Assembly: GCA_963976885.1 (NCBI GenBank)
Contig: CAXBNM010000063.1
Span: 1-16,803, forward strand
Length of the DNA: 16,803 nucleotides
Direction of reading: 5' to 3'
Source of the DNA: JAUIAI01 sp963976885
GTDB taxonomy: Bacteria > Pseudomonadota > Gammaproteobacteria > Burkholderiales > Burkholderiaceae_E
Part shown: positions 1-5,645 of the stretch, piece after piece
Numbering within the stretch: the stretch's first letter is position 1
Layout of the letters: each line of letters starts with the position of its first letter
Made by a program: the position numbers and the translations under genes
Notes under the pieces: generated by a model
What the model was told of the DNA's origin: nothing
What the model saw: the letters and a program-made list of their open reading frames with translations, nothing else
Databases searched by the model: none

Positions 1-120
1 CCTGCTTTCATGCCCCCAGCGGGGCGTTGGAACGGTGCAGCGGCGTTGGTCTGTTTCAGGCGTTTGTTTGTTTTATCTCCGGGCCGAATTGCGTCCCCGG
101 CTGGCGGCGGTGCACGTTGA

Positions 121-149
121 CGAAATTGCTGCCCTCGCTGCGAAATTGC
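121..149. repeat. Tandem 9-base direct repeat, possible regulator site
   Basis: CGAAATTGC occurs at 121-129 and again at 141-149. The start-to-start distance is exactly 20 bases, about two helical turns, so both copies face the same side of the DNA. A one-base-shorter version (CGAATTGC) is at 85-92. The pair lies about 130-150 bases upstream of the sigma-54-like element, a typical distance for an enhancer-binding activator. The operator role is inference; the repeats themselves are seen directly. Confidence 0.35.
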
Positions 150-259
150 GTTACCCTGAGCGGCAGAGGTTCAGCCGCGCCTGTCGCCGTATCCCCTTGC
201 TGAAGTTTGCTGAGCCTTCCGATTCATCCGGGTTGACCCTAGTGGCGCCGGTTGTGATG

Positions 260-275
260 AGGTGCCATGGTTGCA
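260..275 (+). promoter_or_regulatory. Candidate sigma-54 (-24/-12) promoter of the TRAP operon
   Basis: The sequence has GG at 261-262 and GC at 273-274 separated by exactly ten bases, the invariant spacing of RpoN promoters. The -12 half reads TTGCA (271-275), a full match to TTGCW. The -24 half (AGGTGCC) is a weak match to TGGCACG. Transcription would start near 286, leaving a short leader with the AGGAA ribosome site at 301-305. Dicarboxylate TRAP and DctA genes are often RpoN-dependent through DctB/DctD, which makes the site plausible. The weak -24 half keeps confidence low. Confidence 0.3.
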
Positions 276-308
276 ACTCTTTGATTCAGTCCATCAAGCG
301 AGGAAGCC

Positions 309-1388
309 ATGCAGTCGATTCAGCAGTCCAAGCGTATTGCCGATGCCGATGCCGATGCCGATGTCAACGCCACCGCTGGCACCCGCGGCCCGTTCAAAGC
401 CCTGATCACCGCAATCGCGCTGGCGATGGGTATTGCCGGTGCGCCGGTGCAGGCCAAGTCGTTCAAGATCGCCGTTGGCGATAGCGCCGGCAGCGCGCAA
501 GAGGTATTGGGCAAAGCCTTCGTGGCAGCGCTCGAAAAGGAAACTGGCGGCAAGCACACGGCCATCCTTTTTCTGAACGGCCAACTCGGCTCCGAACAGA
601 ACACCATCAATGATGCGGCAATCGGCACGCTCGATATGTCGATCGTGGCAATCAACAACATCACGCCGTTTTCACCGACGGTAGGCTCGCTGACCTTGCC
701 CTACGTGGTGCTCAGTCTTGACGATGCGGTCAAGATCACGCAAGGCGCGATCGGAGCCGAGCTGACCGAGAACACGATTCGCGATGCCGGCGTGCGCATC
801 GTCGGCTGGACCTACACCGGGTTTCGGCGCCTGACCAATTCCAAAAAACCGGTCACGACCGTAAAAGATCTGCAAGGCCTGGTCGTGCGCGTGCCCAAGA
901 ACGAAATCATGATTGCGACCTACAAGGCCTGGGGCATCAATCCGACTCCAATGGCCTGGTCAGAAACCTTTGCCGCCTTGCAGCAGAAGGTTGTCGATGG
1001 ACAGGACAATCCGTATCTGACCATCAACGCAATGAAGTTCGATGAGGTGCAGAAGTACGTGACCAATCTGCGCTACATCTTTTCGATCGAGCCGCTGGTT
1101 GTGTCCGAAATGCTCTTTCAAGATCTGAACAAGGCCGACCAGGACGCCATTCTCGCGGCCGGTAAAACGGCCACCGTAGCCAGTGCAAAGTTTCTGACCG
1201 ACTCCGAAGCCTCGATCAAGAAAGAACTGATCAACAAGGGCATGGAGATCATCGACCCTGCCGACGATGAGAAGGAGTTCATCGATCTGGCCACCAAGGC
1301 CGTCTGGCCACAGTTCTACGACAGTATCGGCGGGGTGGGCAAACTCAATGCCGTGCTGACTTCAATCGGTCGCGATCCGGTCAAGTAA
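309..1388 (+). CDS. dctP: TRAP transporter solute-binding protein, DctP family
   Basis: Periplasmic receptor that captures an organic acid and hands it to the DctQM membrane complex. The 359-residue length is close to the family's usual 330-350. The start has a good ribosome site (AGGAA at 301-305). The N-terminus is odd: an acidic DADADAD stretch (residues 12-18) precedes the positive n-region (R26, K30), hydrophobic core and probable cleavage after A49 (VQA/KS). Family marks include the ligand-carboxylate arginine in VVRVP (R194), GFRRLTNS (171-178) and VDGQDNP (229-235). R194 argues for a carboxylate ligand, but the exact substrate (C4-dicarboxylate, keto acid, sugar acid) cannot be read from sequence. 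It is the first gene of a dctP-dctQ-dctM-usp operon and is followed by a strong hairpin that may keep its transcript in excess over the permease genes. Confidence 0.93.
   Translation: MQSIQQSKRIADADADADVNATAGTRGPFKALITAIALAMGIAGAPVQAKSFKIAVGDSAGSAQEVLGKAFVAALEKETGGKHTAILFLNGQLGSEQNTINDAAIGTLDMSIVAINNITPFSPTVGSLTLPYVVLSLDDAVKITQGAIGAELTENTIRDAGVRIVGWTYTGFRRLTNSKKPVTTVKDLQGLVVRVPKNEIMIATYKAWGINPTPMAWSETFAALQQKVVDGQDNPYLTINAMKFDEVQKYVTNLRYIFSIEPLVVSEMLFQDLNKADQDAILAAGKTATVASAKFLTDSEASIKKELINKGMEIIDPADDEKEFIDLATKAVWPQFYDSIGGVGKLNAVLTSIGRDPVK
342..365 (+). repeat. GATGCC hexanucleotide tandem repeat inside dctP
   Basis: Three perfect GATGCC units (342-359) are followed by one GATGTC unit (360-365) and preceded by a diverged ATTGCC. 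They encode alternating Asp-Ala in the region ahead of the signal peptide. Because the unit is six bases, slippage would add or remove Asp-Ala pairs without breaking the frame. Confidence 0.85.
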
Positions 1389-1402
1389 CTTTCTGAACGC
1401 TA

Positions 1403-1430
1403 ACGGGTTGCCACCACTGGTGGCACCCGT
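1403..1430 (+). promoter_or_regulatory. Intercistronic hairpin between dctP and dctQ
   Basis: ACGGG (1403-1407), a bulged T (1408) and TGCCACC (1409-1415) pair fully with GGTGGCACCCGT (1419-1430) around an ACT loop, a 12-base-pair stem with one bulge. It begins 14 bases after the dctP stop codon. No T-tract follows, so it is not a classic terminator. Hairpins in this position after binding-protein genes are known to stabilise the upstream message or reduce read-through, giving more receptor than permease. Confidence 0.7.
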
Positions 1431-1447
1431 CGGGGTGCAAGCCAATC

Positions 1448-2041
1448 ATGCTGAGAAAATTGCTCAACGGGTTCAACCGCATCGAAAGTGTTCTTTGTCG
1501 GTTTCTGCTCGCCACTTTTGTCTGCCTGCTTTTTGTGCAGATCCTCTCGCGTGAACTGTTCGACCATTCTTTCAGCTGGATTGAAGAGTTGTCGACATAT
1601 CTGTTCGTCTGGTTTGTCTTTCTGGGTGCCAGTTATGCTGCGCGCATGGCCGCGCACAACCGGGTGACGTTTCAGTTTCGTTTTTTGCCTCAGCGCGCGG
1701 TGGACTGGATCGAAGCGGTAGCCGATCTGTTCTGGATTGCGTTCAACGTTTACTTTATCTATCTGGCCATTGACTTCATCTTTTACCGGATGAACAAATT
1801 CTGGAAGGCACAAACTCTGGGTATTCCACTGCCCGATGGCACCAGCTTGCCGATTCAGATGAAATGGATTTATCTGATTCTGCCCATTGCGTTCACCTTG
1901 ATGACCATCCGGATTCTGCAGGTCAATTATGTGAAGCTGGTCAGGCACGAGCAGATTGCCGATCCGGATCAGGTCGATCTGGAAAAGATCAAGCACGATC
2001 TGCATCTCGAAGATCAGGTCGATGACAACAAAGCGGGCTGA
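1448..2041 (+). CDS. dctQ: TRAP transporter small permease, DctQ family
   Basis: Small integral membrane subunit that pairs with DctM to form the TRAP permease. The 197 residues hold four predicted helices at about 15-35, 47-66, 89-112 and 139-160, the standard DctQ topology. The segment around residues 43-73 carries the family signature: SWIEELSTYLFVW followed by GASYAARMAAHNRV, with W44, E46/E47 and H70. A charged C-terminal tail (about 165-197) extends past the last helix. The start ATG has only a weak GGGGTG-like ribosome site, and the hairpin at 1403-1430 sits just before it, so translation may be lower than for dctP. The assignment is firm; the start is moderately sure. Confidence 0.92.
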   Translation: MLRKLLNGFNRIESVLCRFLLATFVCLLFVQILSRELFDHSFSWIEELSTYLFVWFVFLGASYAARMAAHNRVTFQFRFLPQRAVDWIEAVADLFWIAFNVYFIYLAIDFIFYRMNKFWKAQTLGIPLPDGTSLPIQMKWIYLILPIAFTLMTIRILQVNYVKLVRHEQIADPDQVDLEKIKHDLHLEDQVDDNKAG

Positions 2042-2067
2042 GCAGCAGGTTCGGTACGGCTAGTTTC

Positions 2068-2091
2068 AAGCCGGTTTTTGCGGGCTGGCTT
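2068..2091 (+). promoter_or_regulatory. Small hairpin ahead of the dctM ribosome site
   Basis: AAGCCGG (2068-2074) can pair with CTGGCTT (2085-2091) with one G-T wobble, around a ten-base loop. The stem ends five bases before the AAGGTGGA ribosome site of dctM (2096-2103). It could influence dctM translation or act as a weak transcript end followed by a short T-run. Stability is modest, so this is tentative. Confidence 0.35.
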
Positions 2092-2106
2092 TTGCAAGGT
2101 GGACTG

Positions 2107-3447
2107 ATGGAATCAGAGATTGTCGGCATTTTGTTTGGCTCGTTCCTCGTGCTGTTGCTGATCGGTGCGCCTATTACGGTGGCGCTGGGCGTCGCCTCGA
2201 TGATCTCCTTCCTGTATCTGGAAGAGAACCCGATCAAGTTCGTACAGATCGCGTTTACCTCGGTCGGTTCGTTCCCGCTGATGGCCTTGCCGGCCTTCAT
2301 CCTGGCCGGCGCTCTGATGGAAGCGGCGGGCATTTCCAAACGACTGATCAATGTGGCAGAAAGCGTGGCCGGCCCCTTCACGGGGGGCATGGCGGCGGCG
2401 GCGGTCATGGCTTGCCTGTTCTTCGGTGCCATTTCAGGCTCGGGGCCGGCGACCACTGCTGCGGTGGGCATGTTGATGATTCCGGCCATGATCAAGCGTG
2501 GTTACGACCGGGGCTATGCTTCGGCCATCACCGCCTCGGCTGGCGGCCTGGGGATCGTGATTCCGCCCTCGATCCCGATGGTGATTTTCGGTATAGCCGC
2601 GCTTGGCATGCAGGCGCCACCGGAGGCCGTCGAGAAGTTCGGTACTTTTCAGTCGGTGTCGATCTCCAAGCTCTTCATTGCCGGCTTTGTGCCGGCCTTT
2701 CTGATTGCCTTGAGCCTGCTGATCGTCAACTACCTGCTGTGCCGTCGGCGTAACTATCAGGGCAACGGCAAACCATGGTCGTTGCGTTCCTTGCTGGGCG
2801 AGATGCGCAAGGGCTTCTGGTCGTTGATGGCCCCGGTCGTCATTCTGGGCGGCATTTACAGTGGCTTTTTCACCCCCACCGAGGCGGCCATTGTTGCCAT
2901 TTTCTATACGCTTTTCGTGGGCGTTGTCATCTATCGTGAGCTGACGCTGGCCGCGCTGAATCGGTCGCTGGAAACCACGACCTGGCTGACCGGGCGGGTG
3001 TTGCTGATTCTGTTTACCGCGACGGTGTTTGGCCGCTTGCTGGTCGAGAACCAGATTCCGGCCATCATCGCCGATGCCATGCTCGCGCTGACGCAGAACA
3101 TCTATCTGATCTGGACGCTGATCATTGTCTTTCTGCTCTTTGTCGGCATGTTCATGGAGACACTGGCGACGATTCTGATTCTGGTGCCAGTCATGCTGCC
3201 GGTGGCGTATAGCGTCGGTATCGATCCGGTGCATTTCGGGGTGGTGATGATCTGCACGTTGGGCGTAGGTTTCCAGACACCGCCGCTTGGTGAAAATCTG
3301 TTCATTGCCTCGGGAATTTCGCAAATATCAATCGAAGAGATTTCCATTCGGGCGCTGCCGTTTGCGGCGGTCAACACGGTGGCGATTTTCATCATCGCCT
3401 TCTTCCCTGAGTTGTCGCTATGGATGCCGCGCCTGTTCGGCTATTGA
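2107..3447 (+). CDS. dctM: TRAP transporter large permease, DctM family
   Basis: Main transport subunit of the TRAP complex, which drives uptake with a sodium or proton gradient rather than ATP. I start it at the ATG at 2107, which sits behind AAGGTGGA. A TTG fifteen bases upstream is in frame but lacks a ribosome site. The 446-residue product is hydrophobic throughout, with about a dozen membrane segments. Recognisable DctM motifs are GAISGSGPATTAAVG (107-121), GGLGIVIPPSIPMVIFG (146-162), GIYSGFFTPTEAA (249-261) and TPPLGENLF (391-399). A hydrophilic stretch at about 168-184, between the second motif and the SKLFIAG segment, seems longer than usual for the family. It forms an operon with dctP and dctQ upstream and usp downstream (30-base gap). 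Confidence 0.95.
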   Translation: MESEIVGILFGSFLVLLLIGAPITVALGVASMISFLYLEENPIKFVQIAFTSVGSFPLMALPAFILAGALMEAAGISKRLINVAESVAGPFTGGMAAAAVMACLFFGAISGSGPATTAAVGMLMIPAMIKRGYDRGYASAITASAGGLGIVIPPSIPMVIFGIAALGMQAPPEAVEKFGTFQSVSISKLFIAGFVPAFLIALSLLIVNYLLCRRRNYQGNGKPWSLRSLLGEMRKGFWSLMAPVVILGGIYSGFFTPTEAAIVAIFYTLFVGVVIYRELTLAALNRSLETTTWLTGRVLLILFTATVFGRLLVENQIPAIIADAMLALTQNIYLIWTLIIVFLLFVGMFMETLATILILVPVMLPVAYSVGIDPVHFGVVMICTLGVGFQTPPLGENLFIASGISQISIEEISIRALPFAAVNTVAIFIIAFFPELSLWMPRLFGY

Positions 3448-3477
3448 TCCGGGCTGGCGTGTAGCAAGGAATTTGCC

Positions 3478-3972
3478 ATGAACGCCGAGGTTGCAAAAGT
3501 TCTGCTCGCTACCGACATGACGCGCCGCTCCAACGCCGCGCTGATGCGGGTGTTGCGTATCACGCAGGCGCTGGGTGCTGAGTTGCATATCCTGCATGTG
3601 GTCGAACCCTTGTCCAATGATGCGCGGGTGGCGCTGATGATGTTCATGCAGGATGCCAAAACCCGCGATGATGCGCTCGGCTCGCGGGTGCGGCAGGCGC
3701 GTCAGGCGCTGGAGGCTCGCCTCGATGCTTGCTGGCGCGAGTTACCGGCGGCCGATGCGGCGCTGCCCGAAGTGGTCAAGTCGGTGCAAGTCCTTGAAGG
3801 GTATGCGTCGGATGTCATCCTGAAGCAGACCCGGCTGCGCAAGATCGACCTGATCGTGATGGGCGCGCACCGGCGCGGCCCGGCCAGCACTTATGTCGGT
3901 ACGGTGGCCAAACGGGTACAGCGCCGTGCCGAGGTGTTGACGATGCTGGTGCCCTATACCGCCGAACGCTGA
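3478..3972 (+). CDS. Universal stress protein (UspA family), TRAP-associated
   Basis: Cytoplasmic single-domain Usp protein of 164 residues. It opens with VLLATDMTRRSNAAL (conserved Asp13) and ends with DLIVMGAHRRG...YVGTVAKRV, the nucleotide-binding end of the fold. The usual G-2X-G-9X-G(S/T) motif is altered: G129-A-H-R-R-G134, with the second Gly position occupied by Arg, while G141-T142 is kept. ATP binding is therefore likely but not certain. The ribosome site AAGGA (3466-3470) is well placed. It lies 30 bases after dctM, so it is probably the last gene of the TRAP operon. The best-studied parallel is TeaD, an ATP-binding Usp that modulates the TeaABC ectoine TRAP transporter; the same kind of role is inferred here. 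Its last 19 bases overlap the end of the convergent MFS gene. Confidence 0.88.
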   Translation: MNAEVAKVLLATDMTRRSNAALMRVLRITQALGAELHILHVVEPLSNDARVALMMFMQDAKTRDDALGSRVRQARQALEARLDACWRELPAADAALPEVVKSVQVLEGYASDVILKQTRLRKIDLIVMGAHRRGPASTYVGTVAKRVQRRAEVLTMLVPYTAER

Positions 3973-5165
3973 CCCGCGGCGCGGACGGCTCGCTGCCAGA
4001 CCAGCAAGCCGATCAGGGTGACGGCGGCGATGCCGGCCAGTGCCAGCGACCAGTCCACCAGTCGCCCGCCTGAGGCAATCAGCACGACCGAGGCCACCAG
4101 CGCCGAAAACAACTGCCCGAACGAACCGTAGAACGCGGCCGTGAAGCCGGCGATGCGGCCGTGGGGTTCAAGCGTCAGACTGGCTGCGTTCGAGTACACC
4201 GGCAGGTAGCCGACCGCGTACAACACGATAAGCGCTGACACGCCATAGGCGTTGACCATGTCGGCGGCGCTGAGCACCACCAGCGCGCTGAGGGCGGTGG
4301 TCATGACGACCGCGCCATAGATGGACGCGGCCAGTGTGCCGAAGCGACCGATCAGCCAGTGATTGCAGTACTGGCCGATGATAATGCCGAGCCCGTGCGC
4401 GGCAAACAGCACCGCGAACAGCGTACCGGTGACGTCAAACGCCGATTCCATCACCCTGGCCATGCCCGAGATAATGGTCACGATGCTGACCATCGTCCAG
4501 CCCGACAGCAACAGGAAGTAGCGCGATTGCGGATGCGCGAGAATGGTGCCGATGTTGCGGCGAATGGCGGCCGGCCGGAGCGCGTCGAGTTGCGGGCTTG
4601 CGAGGGTTTCCGGCAAGCGCAGCAGCGCGGCCATCAATGCCGAAGCCATCAGCGCCATGGCGACAAAAATAATATGCCAGTCGCCACCCAGTTCGATCAG
4701 CACGGCGCCGACCAGCGGTGCGGCGATCGGGCCGATCGAGAAAATGCCGGCCGCCAGTGCCATGTTCTGGGCAATCTGCTTGCCGGTGAAGCGATCACGG
4801 ATGATGGCGCGTGCCACCACCGGTGCTGCGCCTGCGCCCAGCCCTTGCAATGCCCGGCCGACCAGCAGCGTTTCTATGTTGGGCGAGAACACGCAGACAA
4901 GCGCACCGAGCAGATATATCGACAGGCCGGTTGCCACCGCCGGTCGCCGGCCGTAGCGGTCCGACAGCGATCCGAACAACATCTGGCCAATACCCAGAAA
5001 GAAGATATTGAGCGTGATCGTCGCATGGACCAGGTCATTGCTGGTCTGCATGGCGGTGCGGATCTGGGCAAAGAACGGCAGCGTAATGTCGATCGAGAAG
5101 GCGGTAATGGCCATCAGCAATCCACAGTAAATCGTGACTGCCCGGTTCGAGAGGGTGCTTGGCAT
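3954..5165 (-). CDS. MFS transporter, Bcr/CflA-like drug or metabolite exporter
   Basis: Twelve-helix inner-membrane transporter of 403 residues, the normal length for the Bcr/CflA (DHA1) branch. TM1 carries FSIDITLPFF (residues 23-32), the counterpart of the STDMYLP-like segment of Bcr, with an acidic D26. Loop 2-3 has motif A, GSLSDRYGRRP (65-75). TM4 has R104 in GRALQGLGAGA (motif B). TM5 has the antiporter motif C with SIGPIAAPLVG (143-153), which points to export by proton antiport. The exported compound cannot be told from sequence. The start ATG has no clear ribosome site. A strong terminator stands only 36 bases upstream, so its own promoter is not obvious. It converges on usp, with 19 overlapping bases. 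Confidence 0.88.
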   Translation of the reverse strand: MPSTLSNRAVTIYCGLLMAITAFSIDITLPFFAQIRTAMQTSNDLVHATITLNIFFLGIGQMLFGSLSDRYGRRPAVATGLSIYLLGALVCVFSPNIETLLVGRALQGLGAGAAPVVARAIIRDRFTGKQIAQNMALAAGIFSIGPIAAPLVGAVLIELGGDWHIIFVAMALMASALMAALLRLPETLASPQLDALRPAAIRRNIGTILAHPQSRYFLLLSGWTMVSIVTIISGMARVMESAFDVTGTLFAVLFAAHGLGIIIGQYCNHWLIGRFGTLAASIYGAVVMTTALSALVVLSAADMVNAYGVSALIVLYAVGYLPVYSNAASLTLEPHGRIAGFTAAFYGSFGQLFSALVASVVLIASGGRLVDWSLALAGIAAVTLIGLLVWQRAVRAAGQRSAV

Positions 5166-5200
5166 TGGTAAGGTCGAGGCAAACAGCGTTGCCGAAATTG

Positions 5201-5225
5201 AAAAGACCGGCGCGGTGCGCCGGTC
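5201..5225 (-). terminator. Intrinsic terminator after ridA
   Basis: On the minus strand GACCGGCGC (5225-5217), loop ACC and GCGCCGGTC (5213-5205) form a perfect nine-base-pair GC-rich stem followed by TTTT (5204-5201) and a T-rich tail. It lies 37 bases past the ridA stop codon and 36 bases before the MFS start. It therefore ends the ior-ridA message and would hinder read-through into the MFS gene. A second, weaker inverted repeat (ACTGGC 5229-5234 / GCCAGT 5252-5257) sits just ahead of it. Confidence 0.8.
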
Positions 5226-5261
5226 GGAACTGGCAGTGACGCCCGCTGGGCGCCAGTGTGA

Positions 5262-5612
5262 TCAGCTCTTGACGGCAGCCGTGATGGTGATTTCGACGGT
5301 GAAGTCGGGGCGGGCCAGTTTGGCTTCGCCGCAGGCGCGGGCCGGTGCATGACCTTTCGGTACCCAGGCGTCCCAGACCGCGTTCATTTCTTCGAAGTCT
5401 TTCATGTCGGCCAGCCAGATGATGGCTTGCAGCACATGCTCGCGACTGGAGCCGGCGGTTTCGAGCAAGGCGTCGATTTTGTCCAGAATGGTTTGCGTCT
5501 GCTTGGCAACCGATTCGCCAGCCGTGCCGACCTGGCCCGACAGATAGATCGTGTCGTTGTGCTTGACGATCTGGCTCATACGATCATTGGTTTTGGTGCG
5601 TGAAATAGTCAT
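5262..5612 (-). CDS. RidA/YjgF/UK114 family protein, YoaB-like subgroup
   Basis: Small 116-residue Rid-fold protein, expected to be a soluble trimer with ligand sites between subunits. It opens with the subgroup pattern ...RMSQIVKHNDTIYLSGQV and continues with WLADMKDFEEMNAVWDAWV and HAPARACGEAKL. R92 corresponds to the arginine that binds the substrate carboxylate in active RidA enzymes (Arg105 of E. coli RidA). Overall it looks most like E. coli YoaB rather than RidA itself, so imine/enamine deaminase activity is plausible but not proven. It lies 33 bases after the IOR gene in the same orientation, with a terminator behind it, so the two are probably co-transcribed. A role in clearing reactive intermediates of amino-acid breakdown is inferred. 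Confidence 0.9.
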   Translation of the reverse strand: MTISRTKTNDRMSQIVKHNDTIYLSGQVGTAGESVAKQTQTILDKIDALLETAGSSREHVLQAIIWLADMKDFEEMNAVWDAWVPKGHAPARACGEAKLARPDFTVEITITAAVKS

Positions 5613-5645
5613 GAAATGAGTTCCGTGGATTGGGGTTGAGATGGG

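Larger units (their letters stand above)
1..308. other. Leader/intergenic region upstream of the TRAP operon
   Basis: No gene is supported here. One plus-strand frame stays open from base 2 into dctP, but it overlaps dctP by about 175 bases, has no ribosome site and looks like nothing known, so I read it as a GC-driven open frame. The region holds a weak hairpin at 10-27 (ATGCCCC / GGGGCGT with a four-base loop and no T-tract), a 9-base direct repeat at 121-129 and 141-149, a degenerate third copy at 85-92, and a sigma-54-like element at 260-275. It most likely carries the control region of the TRAP operon. Confidence 0.5.

Noticed and set aside
10..27. Hairpin at the left edge as a terminator of an upstream gene
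   Set aside because: Short stem with a wobble pair and no T-tract on either strand.
35..484. Open plus-strand frame running from the left edge into dctP
   Set aside because: It overlaps a well-supported dctP start, has an Arg/Cys-rich translation typical of off-frame GC-rich DNA, and no ribosome site.
4359..5171. 270-codon open frame antisense to the MFS gene
   Set aside because: Composition rich in Arg, Gln, His and Asp with no domain; it mirrors the codon bias of the MFS gene.
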